Numbered from the stretch's first letter, positions 30,786-43,351 are shown. The stretch: DNA of 64,000 nt from Rhizophagus irregularis (GCF_026210795.1 NC_089433.1:4303001-4367000); one strand, 5' to 3'. Translations and numbers: made by a program. The notes: generated by a model not told the origin, from the sequence alone.

Positions 30786-32163
30786 TGTCACCCCCGTCTG
30801 CCACCCGGCGGTAAACAAAGTTCCCTGCTTCTGTTATATGTGCTCTCAGCGAAACATTAACATTCTTGCTTGGTTTAGTTTTATTACTACTTAACTTTCA
30901 AATTGCGATAGCTCTCGCCACGATATTTCATCCATTATCTTCTTTCAAAATACGATAGTTCTCTTTACAAAAGTTTATATTTTATTCATTTCATAATTCT
31001 TGTTATGACATTAAATTCACCATGAATTTGTCCAATTAAAATTAATTAAGCGAACATTACAGTAAAGTTTAGGGCGAACCTATTACCTTTAAAATAACAT
31101 TACGCTTTACTAACAATTAATTAAACAAAATTACTTTTTCATCATAGGAAAATAGTAACAAAAACAATCGAAACAATTAATTTTCATATAAAGGGTATTT
31201 TATTTATTCTTCATAAAATTCACAATTTAACTAATTTACTTAAAGTTTTACATCGTATCTGACGACTGTGGAATTCACCTCCCATTCCGCTCCTATTTAA
31301 ACCAACTTTCTTATTCTTTCTTTTCTTACTTCTTATTTCTTTCTAATATTTTATATGTTATCTTTTATGCGCTATCTTATATGCTATTTATATATTATCT
31401 TTTCTAATATGTTATACTATTTTAATACGCTATCTTTTCTTTAAAATAAAATAATCTTTCAAATATTATATCGTAAAGATCCATCTTTTGTGGCTATGCT
31501 ATCTTTTCTTTAAAATAAAATAATCTTTCGAATATTATATCGTAAAGATCCATCTTTTGTGGCTGTGCTATCTTTTCTTTAAAATAAAATAATCTTTCAA
31601 ATATTATATCGTAAAGATCCATCTTTTGTGGCTGTGCTATCTTTTCTTTAAAATAAAATAATCTTTCAAATATTATATCGTAAAGATCCATCTTTTGTGG
31701 CTGTGCTATCTTTTCTTTAAAATAAAATAATCTTTCAAATATTATATCGTAAAGATCCATCTTTTGTGGCTGTGCTATCTTTTCTTCTGCGTCTCGTCAG
31801 CTATTCTTCTACTGCGGCTGCAGTTCATCAATATTTTACATGTTCCTATTTTTTTTGTTCCTTTAATTCGCTATCCTTCCTTTTTATATGATTTATCATT
31901 TGTGGCTTATGATTACTCCTCCTAATTGTTCCTATTGTTGAACTTGATAAACTGGTTGCTAAGCCACATCGATCAACTCCCCACTTGATCTATTGGTTCC
32001 CCGTTAATCATTTAATAAACATTACATCATGTAGATCATTCCTTCTCCTAAAAGTTTATCCTTTCCGGTTAGTTTTATCCAATCATGTGACTTTCTATCG
32101 TTTGATCTTTTATTCCATATTATTCCTCCATATTATGCGATTACTTCAGCATCTATGGCTACA
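30786..32163 (-). repeat. LTR (5' LTR of the Ty3 element)
   Basis: 1,378 bp, same length and apparently same sequence as 19107-20484. It drives transcription leftwards. It contains the same five 69-bp tandem units at 31429-31773. Confidence 0.95.
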
Positions 32164-32729
32164 GCGGCCAACCACTTTATGATATACTCAGTAAGATTCC
32201 AATCGCCTGAACACCAGATATCCTGAATGTGGGAGAAGATAAATTTAACCGCGAGGTGGGTTGTAGATTCAAAAGTGGATATCGGACGCAGGATATGGAG
32301 GAATCCTGGAAAGATATTGAGATAAAGTTGGCCACCTAGTTTAAAGATACGGGATTTTTGAGGGTCACAGGTAGCTACACATACAGTACTATATTCGATC
32401 ATAAACCATTTGTTGATATTAAATTCAACCTTTTGTGAAGGACCCTGTTCAGATTGTGTGTAAAAGACTTTGGTAATTGGACGGATAAGTTTATTAATAT
32501 TTTTATCAGGGATGTGCTCGAGGTTTTTGATTTCTGATCGCCACATGAAGACTCCATGTGGGTTGGAGCAGGGGATAAAGTAACTGCAAAGATAACCTTT
32601 AACTTGATTGAGATCCCTCATATTCTTTGCAGCGTTAATGAGCCGTTTAAGCTCATCAATACTAAAAGCCTTCTTCTGTTCACCGAACTTGGGGATAATT
32701 TGAGGTTGAGTGCTAGTTTGGGCAGTCAT
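32164..32729 (-). pseudogene. SF3 helicase, N-terminal portion (split by the Ty3 element)
   Basis: This starts at ATG 32729 (MTAQTSTQPQ); the TTG five codons earlier is also in frame. It supplies about 190 residues of the region preceding the ATPase core, with RSEIKNLEHIPDKNIN and SGDWNLTEYIIKWLA. This is the stretch that precedes the D5-type helicase core in related proteins. The frame meets the C-terminal part (17038-19106) exactly if one copy of the 4-bp target duplication is discounted. It carries CGA at 32538-32540, where copy A has TGA. Confidence 0.85.
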
Positions 32730-32947
32730 TTTTTGTTCTATCAAATCGAGTACTAATTTATAGTTACCTAATCTTCAATTGCCGAATATTTTTTCCAAAG
32801 ATCTGCACTCCTACCAGGTTACCCTCCTGTAGTCCTGTGGTCCTGCGATTCTGCGATCCTCTGGTTATATCTGGTTATCTTTTAGGGGTAAAAAAAACTA
32901 TAAACCACGAACCTTTATGACTGCTCTAAATCTTCCCTTCTCCTTTT

Positions 32948-33307
32948 TCAAACTACATATATCTGAAATCCAAATCGCTCAAGAGCTCCTTTTACTATAG
33001 TTAGCTCTTTTCTAGTGTCCGTTAACTCTTTACAAGCCTTTTGATATGCCTCCCATTCAAGTTCACGGAGGATACCCTCCTCCTCCAATGATTGGCCAAG
33101 AGCATCATTTGCTTTTTCCTTCTTTTCTACTGCCCTGTCGTATGCCTCCTCGGCTTTTTTATGCCGCTTCCAGAGTACTCGTTCAGCTTCGGCTCTCCAG
33201 ATTGGGCTGACTTCTAGAAGATGTGGCCCAAAATTGCTATTTGGAATGCGTTCCAGGATATGGCCTACAAGTTCAGGGATTACTGATACTGCGTGCGGGG
33301 TATACAT
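32948..33307 (-). CDS. F-box-like protein with coiled-coil tail
   Basis: 119 residues, intact, ATG at 33307, only 25 bp inside the right TIR. The N-terminus AVSVIPELVGHILERIPNS with LLEVSPIWRAEAERVLW resembles an F-box with a poor first block. Residues 50-105 are a continuous Lys/Glu-rich helix. Together with 14041-14439 this makes two F-box-type genes in one Polinton. It is less convincing than the first and could be a helical protein of another kind. Confidence 0.55.
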   Translation of the reverse strand: MYTPHAVSVIPELVGHILERIPNSNFGPHLLEVSPIWRAEAERVLWKRHKKAEEAYDRAVEKKEKANDALGQSLEEEGILRELEWEAYQKACKELTDTRKELTIVKGALERFGFQIYVV

Positions 33308-33332
33308 GTTATCTGTCCTTATAGATTACTTA

Positions 33333-33805
33333 TGGTATACCCATTGTTCAATTACTTATTTTTTCTGACGGGGGTGGGACGGAGTTGGTCTTACTGGCTC
33401 TATAGACCTTCTAGGGGCTTACCTGTTAATCTACCTGGTTTGCTGTCTCATCGGCTTATACAGATGATCGGACGGAATCCTGTACGTGTAGAAGATGTTC
33501 TGGATGTGGAGGATCTGGGGGGGTAAAATCAAAACTTTTTTCTGGGGGAATCCCTCTCCTGATTTTTTTAAAACATCCTCCACATTCTCCACATCCTCCA
33601 CACTCTTCTGATTCCCTCTTATTTTCCTCTCTTTTCTTTTATTTTATCCTTTTTTGTTATATATTTTTGTGGAGGATCTATGTGGAGGATTGTGGAGGAT
33701 TTATGGGGATTCCTGAGTTCCGTAGGGACCAGATAGGTACTGCGACGGGTCGTTAGACCCGGAGGTGGGTGGTGCTTGCACCGTGCCCACACCCAGCACG
33801 ACGAC
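33333..33805 (-). repeat. Right terminal inverted repeat of the Polinton
   Basis: 473 bp, inverted partner of 6394-6866, ending in CACGACGAC. The two arms differ at scattered positions, several of them CpG sites. TGACC follows at 33806-33810. Confidence 0.9.
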
Positions 33806-34165
33806 TGACCGGTCATGACCGTGACCGATATCGGTCGGTCAAAGACCTCTGACCGACCATTTGACTGACCGTTTAACCGATCCTGAAAATGTTTGCGAAA
33901 CGTAATTTAATAAAAAAAATGTTTCACAAACGTTTTTTTAATTATTTTAATAGAAAACGTTGCGAAAACGTTTTTTATTAAGTATTTCAATTAAATTACG
34001 TTTCGCAAACATTTTCAGGACTGGTTAACCAGTCGGTCAAACGGTCGGTTAACCGGTCGGTCAGACCGGTCAGTCAAATGGTCGGTCGGTCGGTCAAAGG
34101 TTCTTGATCGGTTATGACCGACCGATGACCGACCATAACCGACCGTTACCATCCCTAGTCACCAT

Positions 34166-36613
34166 AGATGGAATTTGGACAAGCTCTTAGAAAAGGAGGA
34201 GAATATGAGCAAAGAAGTGATACATCCTTTGGTTGAGCCTGAGGATAACTCTTGAGGAGATATTCAACCACGCAATTAAAAAGAGGGTGAGAAAAAAAAA
34301 GAACAGTGCATTGAACGCTTCGCACAAAAGAGGTAGTAACTAAGGAAGACATGGTTGATTTCATTAATGAGTATAGAGATGTTCAATACAAGGGTGTGAT
34401 GGAAATGGATGAAATTGCGACCGCTACTTTTGGAAACAAGTTACGCATCATTTTGTGATTAATGACAAAACGTGATCCTGCAGTTCATGCCATACAATTC
34501 TAATCAGGTTCCAAGTAAAGCAGAGGTCGCAAAGTTTGATGCTAACAATGAGAAGATGAAGATTGTCTTGTGAAAGAAGATAGGGTAAGTACTTTAGGAT
34601 AGTCTAATGTGGTTTTTTGCTGGATATCGTAGTTAGTAAATATTTTACAAAAAATGTACATAAATGCCACAATGTCAAATTTAACTAACAAAATAACCAT
34701 TTCAATTTGATACGCCATTTTTCTTTGTTGGAGTTAATTTAAGTTCATAGTTCAACAGTGTAAAGGGTAACTGTTAGTAAATTTAATAGCCAAACTAAAG
34801 GTGTAGGTCAGTAACTTTGTTCGTAGTTAGGAAGAGTAACAAAGATGTTGTATGGCAGGAGTAATATCTATTCGATATGCATAAATGTAGGTTATTCAAG
34901 TTTTGCTGTGTAAGTTTACACATGATTTAGGTTGCGTAAGTTGCATAACAATCGATAGATATATAAAATAAAATAAATTTTCACATGTACAAAAAATTAA
35001 TTATTACATGAATTGATTAAATTGATATAAATATAACCTTGAAAATCAAATTCTTGTATTTTTGTTTTATTCCTGTCTTATATTTCTCTTCTAATTTAAT
35101 AGAATCTGCATTTTATACAATAAAATTTGGTAATAAATACCATTTTGAGAACAAAAAAAAAATTTAAGTTAAGAGTATTCTTTGTACTGTACCATTTACT
35201 CTCTGAAACTACGAAATTGCCTTTCTTTTTTTGAGTAGTCATAACCAACTAACCAAGTCCAAGGTGATTAGAGTGAACTGTTTTGGTAAGGTTGTAATTA
35301 AGTGTTGCCATATGAGTATTGGGCTTGATTTTTTTGTTTCCCTTAAAAAGTGTGGGTTGTTGGCTGTAGAAGTGCTATCGTGAGAAAAGGTTGTGAGAAA
35401 ATGTTCTTTAGATCTGTACACTATCTACAAATTCTTTTTTGTTGCCGTCCCTTCCAATTCATGTGATCTTGTAGTATTGCTGCGGTTATTCAGTTGAGAC
35501 AAAGAATTATCTTCAAGGAATTGTGGTGAATTTTTCTTCAAGATATGTGTACTCCACCTTATTATAAAAAATTTAATATTCATTGTTTGGTTTGAGAATG
35601 GCCTATGTGCATATATCTTGTAAAAATATTTCTGGTATTACAGTATATTCCAGGTGCCTGTCTTTTTGGTAAACTCTTGAAACTCCTTTGTCTTCAGCAT
35701 ATCGTAGTATATTGCAAATACCTCTTCTCAAAATCCAAATTGTTAAACTCTTGATAGAACTCTATTATAAATTGTTTTTCTGACATTATATCTGTGTTTT
35801 TTGATATGTTTATATATTAGCTTGTATATAATAATTGTACTTTTGTTGAATATTTTTCTGCTAAAAAATTGGTACGAAAGATCATCAGAAAAACCATAAA
35901 ACTTTCGTTATTTTGATCAAATAAAAATCTTAACATTATTAACAATAATGATGTAAATGGCTTCAATCAATGTAACCATAAAGGCGTAAGGACGAAGGCT
36001 TTATTTTAACCAATAGTATATTAGTTGACATCAAATTATGTGAAAGAAATTTGAAAAATGTATTTATTCTTGAACAATATCATTCAGGTTTTATTTATTA
36101 ACAATAATTTTTCCCGATCTGAAAATTTTTTTCTTATTAACAATAATAATTTTATATTAAAGTAAATTATATATAAAAGTTTATTTATTAATTATACATA
36201 AAAGTTTTTTGTTAAGTATACATAAAAGTCTAAATTATTCATCTAATAAGCTTAAATAGACTTTTCTTATAACCTTATTTCTTATCTAAACTTCTATATG
36301 CAATAACTGAATAGATTAGTACGATAAAATAAAAAACTTTCGTGCTAGTTTTATTTCATAATTTCATAATTTTAAATATTTTTAAGCATTTTAAACTTTA
36401 TATATTTAAATATTTATTAAAATGATATGAAAATCTTAACAAAATACTGCGCCAAATGAAACAGAAGCTGCAAGCAAGTATTAAATTACAGAATTACACT
36501 ATATTATGATATTTTATTTATATTTTTCATTATTGCAATTAGGAGAACATGAAAGAGGTCATGGCCATGGTCGTGGCCATAGCAGAATGAATCAACTAAT
36601 TGAATTAGTAGAA
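34166..36613. other. AT-rich spacer with a possible coding remnant
   Basis: The first 350 bp continue the sequence left of 6346. A plus-strand stretch at about 34337-34504 (from TKEDMVDFINEYRDVQY, then MEMDEIATATFGNKL) reads like coding sequence with one TGA, family unknown. The remainder (34570-36613) is AT-rich with no frame or structure that I can support. Confidence 0.4.
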
Positions 36614-36617
36614 TTAA

Positions 36618-38137
36618 AGCTCCGAACGGTTCGGGCTAAACTGGGAAACCGATCTGAAACTGGCTCAAAATTCGGTTCAGTTCGGTTCAGGTATTAGAAC
36701 TGAAAAACCGGCGGTTCAGTTCGGTTTAATCCGATTTTTTATAAAAATGCGAAAAACGAATAGCCGGCCATCTAGTGATCGTACAAAGTCGAGCCATATA
36801 TCATTGGATTCGTCTCGACGAGACGCGTCGAATGGTGGTATGTCCATGTCTCTAGCATCGATAGATCACACGTTAACCCACGCTAAATGATTTATAAATA
36901 ATTGGAATTAGCAAGCTATCTATCGGTCCTAGAGACATGATCTTAGCACCATTCGACGCGTCTCAGTGAGACGAATCCAATGAATATAAATTTGTTCGTG
37001 TACGACCACTGGATGGCGAATAATATCAAGTTTCGCATTTTTTTAAAATTTTCGAGCGTTAAAAATTAAAAATTCCGATACATGAATTTATTCGTCGTCC
37101 AATGGTCATACAAATATGAATTAGGACTCATTGGATTTGTATCAATGAGACGAGTCGAATGGTGGTAAGATCACGTCTCTAGCATCAATAGATAGCTTGC
37201 TAATGCCAATTTTTTATAAATCATTTAGTGTGAATTAACTTACGATCTATTGATGCTAGAGACATGGAACTCACCACCAATCGACTCGTCTCATTGATAC
37301 GAATCCAATGAGTCCTAATTCATATTTGTACGACCATTGGACGACGAATAAATTCATGTATCAGAATTTTTAATTTTTAACGCTCGAAAATTTTAAAAAA
37401 ATGCGAAACTTGATATTATTCGCAATCCAGTGGTCATACACGAACGAATTTATATTCATTGGATTTGTCTCACTGAGACGTGTCAAATGGTGCTAAGATC
37501 ATATCTCTAGCACCGATAGATAGCTTGCTAATTCAAATTATTGATAAATCATTTAGCGTGGGTTAACATGTGATCAATCGATGCTAGAGACATGATCTTA
37601 GCACCATTCGACGTGTCTCGTCGAGAGAAATCCAATGAATATAAATTCGTTCGTGTATGACCACTGGATGGCGAATAATATCAAGTTTCGTATTTTTTTA
37701 AAAATTTTGAGCGTTAAAAATTAAAAATTCCGATACATGAATTTATTCGTCGTCCAATGGTCGTACAAATATGAATTAGGACTCATTGGATTCGTCTCGA
37801 TGAGACGAGTCGAATGGTGGTGAGATCATATCTCTAGCACCGATAGATAGCTTGCTAATTCCAATTATTTATAAATCATTTAGTGTGGGTTAACGTGTGA
37901 TCTATCGATGTTAGAGACATGATCTTACCACTATTCGACGCGTCTCGTCGAGACGAATCCAATGATATATGGCTCGAATTTATACGATCACTAAATGGCT
38001 GGCTATTCGATTTTTCGCATTTTTATAAAAATCGGATTAAACCGAACCGAATCGCTGGTTTTTCAGTTCAGTTCTTACGGATTTCGGCTCTAATCTGAAC
38101 CGTCTATAATCTGGACCAAACCGACCCATTCGGAGCT
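36618..38137. mobile_element. 1,520-bp nested palindromic element flanked by TTAA
   Basis: The ends are inverted copies beginning AGCTCCGAA, bordered by TTAA at 36614-36617 and 38138-38141, the target of piggyBac-type transposases. Inside, about five modules of roughly 250 bp are each palindromic and alternate in orientation. Recurrent pieces are ATTGGATTCGTCTCGACGAG, CTAGAGACATGATCTTAGC and TAAATCATTTAGCGTGGGTT. No coding frame was found. It may have grown by repeated insertion of a hairpin element into its own copies. Confidence 0.75.
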
Positions 38138-38141
38138 TTAA

Positions 38142-39481
38142 GTAGAATCTTCTGTAAATATTATCAGAAAGTAAAAACTAAAGGTAGTAATCTTAAATGT
38201 TTTTTATCAATTAATCTTTAAAATTTGTAATGTTGTTCTGATTATACTATTTGATGGTTTCTTCTGGTTTCTTTATAGAGAATTTTTGGTTCTTTTAATA
38301 GTATTGACATCTAAATCAAAAAGACGAAAAACAATGAAAGAGAAATGAACACTTATGGGGATGCAAAGTAATTGACGAAAAAAGGAAAAAATTTGACTAA
38401 AGAAAGAGAGAAGAGTGTGTATAGACATTTAAATGAGAATAGAAGATGATTGAGTAATGCAAATAAATCTTCTGGTAAACAAAATTGATAGTAAAATCGA
38501 ACTGGAAGAATGGCTGGAAAGAAGTAATAAGAGGGAGAAAATAGGTGATATAGTTTTTACAGGAAGCAAGTTTATTTACTGAGAATACAATTAATAGAGA
38601 CGTGTCTAAAAATTCAGTTATAGTTGTGTCACAAGGGGCGCTATGTCAACGGAAATTTAGTACATTGATCACTTAAAAATCTGCAGCTATCCAATTATAA
38701 CGAATTTGTAATGAACTGTATTTTATGTTAAATTTACAATATATTTATTTTACAATATATTTTACAATAATTGTTATAATTTATTAAATATACATGTTAA
38801 TAAATTGTATAATGTAATGCTTTTTTAAATATATATTTGGATACTAAGTATTTGTACATATAATAAATTTCCAATAATTCTGGCGCCATCATCTTGATAT
38901 TTATTTCACTAATTTCACTATTACTGCAATTTCATACCTAAGTGGCCTAATTTTAACCTTTTTACTTGATATATTAATTTTAATAATTAATAAAATTTAT
39001 GATTATTCCGAGTTTTGGATTATAGGTCACTTAACTAAAATTTATAAAATAACACAAAAGAAATATTTATAAATAAATAAAATACAGCTACCTGGTCGCA
39101 GCTTAGGAAAAGAAAAAAAGCAGTAACTAGGTAGCTTCAAAGCTGAAAAATACGGGTTTCAGTAAAGAATACATGTATTTGATATTTGGATAAAATATAA
39201 AAGAAGGAATTATTTAATTACAAACTAAGAATCTTTAAAATATCTTACTACTCTAGCCTTAGTGTTTAAATAAATAAAAAAAGAATAAAATAAAGAACAA
39301 TTTTTGTTGAATGCATGATATTAAATATCATTTAGAAAAGCTATAAACCTTTTTTAAAATCCATAAAAATAAACATTATCATATGAATCTAAACAATTTT
39401 CATGATGTTTCCACTATAAAAAAATAATAATATATTAACACAAATAGATTATACTTTACTTTAAAAAAATAAATAATATAA
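38142..39481. other. AT-rich spacer
   Basis: No gene or clear repeat seen. A GC-containing patch near 38630-38650 and another near 38880 (TCTGGCGCCA) may be edges of small decayed elements. Confidence 0.4.
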
Positions 39482-39709
39482 CATTTTACTTCATTTAAAA
39501 ATTCAATTAAATTTTCATTTAAATCATTATGACATTTAAGAATTACTTCTTCACTATCTCTATTACTCTTTAACCAAATAGCTTTGTATATAATACCAAA
39601 TCCCCCTTTATTAAGATATTCAACATCTTTAAATTTATTATAAGGGATCCATTTTAACTTATTTTCAAGAATAAATTCATCTAAGATTGTATTGCCACTT
39701 TTTCCATAT
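39482..39709 (-). pseudogene. Protein kinase N-lobe fragment
   Basis: An exon-like stretch starts after a TTATAG splice acceptor at 39710 and encodes about 75 residues: LKWIPYNKF, the Gly-rich loop in LNKGGFGIIYKAIWL, and VILKCH with the ATP-binding Lys. This pattern is typical of the very large tyrosine-kinase-like families of Rhizophagus. Sequence homologous to the kinase stops after about NEVKCY, and the remaining subdomains (HRD, DFG) are absent nearby. It is therefore a gene fragment. Confidence 0.7.
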
Positions 39710-40159
39710 CTATAAATTTAAATAATTAATATATTAAAGTTTATAATAAAATTTACACTAACATTTAAGATTAAAATTAGTAACACTTACTCTAAAATCA
39801 CCCCAGCCAAATGATCGATATAGTTCGTGATAGTATACTTTTAATGTGATAGTTATTGATGATCACTTTCCAAATAAATGTATTTTTTCGCTTAATTTGG
39901 TATTTGTTGTGTGATCTTCAAGTATTTTTTCAGAAATTTGGAAGTGTACAACGCGAACTTTAGAGTTCAAATTTATATATATATAAAACAAGAAATTGAC
40001 TTATTAGCAGGGGAGCAGGGGAGCTGCCATTCGATTTGTTTCATTGTGTTATAGGATAATAAGAACCATTTAAAGGAGGACTAAATAGTAAGCTTTATTT
40101 ACTAATAAATTCACATAAAATTTTCGTGATTAGGTATTTTAAACATCAATAAGATAATT

Positions 40160-40246
40160 TCACAATCTAGCCCTATTCTCCTCCTGTAATCTTTCATATT
40201 CTTTGATTACATTTTTATCCACCTTAATGGAATTAAGGTCAAAGTA
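40160..40246 (-). pseudogene. C-terminal relic of a Helitron (Pif1-type) helicase
   Basis: An open stretch of 28 residues ends in TGA. YFDLNSIKVDKNVIKEYERL resembles the end of the Helitron helicase at 48569 in this window (DKSMIEEYKRLEQK). It is too short to assign beyond that. Confidence 0.4.
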
Positions 40247-40250
40247 TGTA

Positions 40251-43115
40251 GTATAAATAAAAAATTATAGATTATTTTAGTGATTAAATGGATAGTCTCT
40301 ATGGGTTGAAATAGTTTTTTTTAAAAAAATATTGATTTATATAATAAAATGATAAAAATAATTTTTTATTTTTCTTGAATACTTTTATTGTAGTATAACT
40401 TGCTATTAATAAAAGAAATGAACTATATTAAAATAAGTATTATACTAATCATTTAGATAAAAAAAATTATCTATGTAATTTAAAAATTATAATTTATTAA
40501 TTTTCAATTTAACTAATTTTATTTTTACTAAATAAAAAAATATATTTATCCTAACTAAAAAATCATGTGAAACATGTTTATTCAAATAAAAAAATCATTT
40601 ATTTGATTATATTACTTGAAAGAACAAAAAAAATTTTAGCAAAAAAATATTGTAATTAGGAAAAATAATTATTATTAAAAATAAGAATTGGAAAAAAGGC
40701 GCTGAATGTAACAGCATAATGTCATAGTGTTAATCTGATCACTGATCTAGATTCAAGTCTAAAAACAAAATAAACAATAATATACTTATATAACAATAAT
40801 TTAAAAAAATACATGGAAAAAATTATATAAAAAAATATAGTATGGATTATAAAGGAAAATTAAAAATATTTCAAACCAATTTTTGATTTTAGAAAAAACA
40901 AACTCAAAAAAGGAAAGGGTGAGTCAGAAAACCTGAAAAATTTTGTTTTAAAAGAAAAAAGGAAAAATTAAAAAAAATCAGTTCAAAAAAAAATGAAAAA
41001 AAATATCAAAAAAAAATTTTAAAGATCGGAAGAGGATCAGAAATGAAATTTATATAAAATAATTTTAGTAATTACAAGTTTCAAATTAGCTAGGTCTTAT
41101 TTAGTGTAGGTTTCAATAGAAAATAGATACTTTGTTATGTATATATGGCAAATAAAGGTATGATTACAATGTAATTGGTTCAGTACTAATAAAGTTTTCA
41201 TTAAAAAAAAAAAAAATATTAAGGGTAAAAAGTATTAGTAAAAAAAAAATCCTAAATTTACAATAAGAAAAAAGAAACGAAAAAAAGGTGCTTACCGTTG
41301 CCTGCAGCACTAATCTGATCACCTGATCCAAACCTAAATGGTGAAAAATTCAGTTTGAAAAAAAAAAGCCAACCCAAAAAAAGAAAGGTGAAAAAAAATT
41401 TTCAGATTGGAAAAAAAGCCAAAGCCAACCTGAAGAAAGAAAAAGGTTTAAAGAATTCTAAAAAAATTGAAAAAAAAAAATTGTGGGGAGGGAAAAGAGA
41501 AAAATCGGGTTGAAAAAAGAAATTGAAAAGGAAAAGGAAAGAAAAATAAAAAAAAAAGATCAAAAAAAAAATAATATAAGCTATTTAATAAAAAAAAACG
41601 ACAATAATTTTTCAGTTTTGGAAAAAAAAAATCTAAGTGGAGAAAGAATGAAAAAAAAATAAAAAAAAAGAAAGAGGGAAAAAAACGAAAATTTTTAAAA
41701 AAAGATAAAAAAAAAGGAAAAGAAAAAGGTGGTTAAAAGAGAAATGACGGAATTTAAAAAAAAGAAAGAACTAAAAGTAAAAGATTGGTTCAAGAAAAAA
41801 ATTTGAAAATTTAAAAAAAGGTGAACTGAAAAAATTTAGATTAGTTGGAAAAAAAATAAATATTTGAAAAAAAAAAAATTCTGATTAGATGTACAATATG
41901 ACTTGCCGATCAAGTAGGTCTTAAGTCTTAACTATAAAAAATACGATTTATATTAATTATTAAATATATATATAAAAAAAAATAAAAAAAATTCTTTACG
42001 AAAGAGAGCAAAAATAAAAAGGCATTTTCTTTTATTTTTATAAATTTTTTTTTTTTAACAAAAAAAAAATTTTTATGAAAGAAAAAAAGATATTAAAAAT
42101 GGAAAGGTATTTCCATTTTTATTTTTATAAAATTTTTTTTTGACGAAAAAAAATGTCTTTTTTATGAAAAGAGAAAAAGATAAATCAAAAATGGAAAGGT
42201 GTTTCCTTTTTATTTTTGTAAATCTTTTTTTTTGATTTTTTTTCAACGAAAAAAAAATTTTTTTTTACGAAAAGAGAAAAATGTAAATCAAAGATGGAAA
42301 GGTGTTTCCTTTTTTATTTTTATAATTTTTTTTTTATTTCTTTTTTTCAACGAAAAAAAAAAAGTTTTTTACAAAAAGAGAAAAAGGTAAAACAAAAATG
42401 GAAAGTTATTTCCTTTTTCAATTAAAAAAAAATCTAAAAAGCTATACTAACATATATATAAAATTATCTGAGACTTTTTCATCCAAATTTGGACTTATGG
42501 TTAGATCAAATGCAAAATCTAATCCATAAAAATGCACTAACTAATCCATAAAAACGCAAAATTTTTCACAATTTTTCATAATTTTTTATTTTAAGATATG
42601 ATTGTCAATGATCTAATGCATTCCAGGATATGATCATCATTTTGGCACAAAAAAATCTATCGAATTATTTGATATGAGGGTTAATGCAATATGCATATTC
42701 GCAATTTCAATAGTAATACATTATTTAATGCTAATATTTCAAAAAATATTGCTATATGCAAATATTGCTTCTTTTGACATCATTAGAATAAAATCATAAA
42801 TTGGGCACTTCTGTGATACTCTTATTGCTTGTTAAGTTTAATTATCAAATAATAAACTTTTGTAAAAAAAAAATTTTGTTGATCATCTTTTTTCTTTGAT
42901 CATCGTCAAAGAGATAAATAAAAAAAAATTTAAAAAAAATTAAAAAATGAAAAAACAATTAAATTTAATTAACATTTAATTAAATAATGAAGTTTTTATT
43001 AAAATTTATTAAAAATAATATATTGTTTTAATTATTTTATCCATTACAATATAATTTTTATATTAAAAAATTAAACCAATAATACTAGTGCGTTGATCAT
43101 TTCAATTGAATAATA
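40251..43115. other. Very AT-rich low-complexity region
   Basis: Long runs of A and T and A-rich purine tracts (40860-41880) with no coding frame. It contains the tandem array at 42010-42425. A short segment with more balanced base composition near 41290-41335 (around CTTACCGTTGCCTGCAGC) resembles one near 40700-40760. Confidence 0.5.
42010..42425. repeat. Degenerate tandem repeat of about 100 bp, four copies
   Basis: Each unit has a GGAAAGGT(A/G)TTTCC core followed by T-rich and then A-rich sequence (with a conserved ACGAAAAAAAA part). A single T-rich frame across it is compositional. Confidence 0.6.
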
Positions 43116-43119
43116 AAAA

Positions 43120-43347
43120 AGCTCCGAACAGTTCCAATTTTCAATTCTTTTTTAATTGGTCAGAATTGTTTTCACGTAATAACTCACCATTCAGTGATCG
43201 TAGAAAGATGATTAAGAGCTCATTAGAATCCTCTTATCGAGAGCTTTCAAATGATGCCAAAATCATCATTTTAGCATCGATAGATGGCGAGTTATTTTGA
43301 CACATTATCAAAAAAAAAATAAAATTGAAACCATTTGGTCGGGAGCT
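43120..43347. mobile_element. 228-bp MITE related to the nested palindrome
   Basis: The ends AGCTCCGAACAGTTCC and its loose complement GGTCGGGAGCT match the terminal type of 36618-38137, and the interior shares CAGTGATCGTA and AGCATCGATAGATGGC pieces. TTAA follows on the right (43348-43351); the left flank is AAAA. Confidence 0.55.
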
Positions 43348-43351
43348 TTAA

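Larger units (their letters stand above)
19107..32163 (-). mobile_element. Ty3/gypsy LTR retrotransposon, 13,057 bp, young insertion
   Basis: The LTRs at 19107-20484 and 30786-32163 are both 1,378 bp and appear identical wherever compared. They begin TGTAGCC and end GGTGACA on the coding strand. The flanking 4-mers CCGG and GCGG form an imperfect target duplication, and the uninterrupted site is present in copy A (1353-1360). The gene order on the minus strand is Gag, nucleocapsid, protease, RT-RNase H-kinase and integrase, which is Ty3 order. It is more than twice the size of a typical Ty3 element because of a long Gag, a 1.7-kb leader, an extra kinase domain and long LTRs. Confidence 0.95.
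6394..33805. mobile_element. Polinton/Maverick-like DNA transposon carrying a Gag-protease module
   Basis: It is bounded by 473-bp terminal inverted repeats (6394-6866 and 33333-33805) and a 5-bp direct repeat TGACC (6389-6393 and 33806-33810). After removing the Ty3 insertion (19107-32163) it is about 14.35 kb, within the Polinton size range. It encodes the Polinton hallmark set of integrase, family B DNA polymerase and A32-like ATPase, plus an SF3 helicase. No double-jelly-roll major capsid, penton or adenain-type protease was recognised. A Ty3-like Gag with a retropepsin sits there instead. The 5-bp duplication and the terminus GTCGTCG differ from the 6-bp duplication and AG terminus usual for Polintons. 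Confidence 0.85.
6354..34157. mobile_element. Small non-autonomous hAT-type element, split by the Polinton
   Basis: The outer ends are TAGGGATGGCAACGGTC (6354) and the complement of TAGGGATGGTAACGGTC (ending 34157). They are bordered by perfect 8-bp direct repeats GTCACCAT at 6346-6353 and 34158-34165, the duplication length of hAT transposons. Without the inserted elements it is about 400 bp. It is made of GGTCGGTCA-type subterminal repeats and an internal palindrome (about 33882-34020) with GTTTGCGAAACG arms. It has no genes of its own and is the outermost, hence oldest, layer of the nest. Confidence 0.85.

Noticed and set aside
42199-42390. 63-codon Phe/Lys-rich frame
   Set aside because: It is compositional, from the T- and A-rich tandem repeat.
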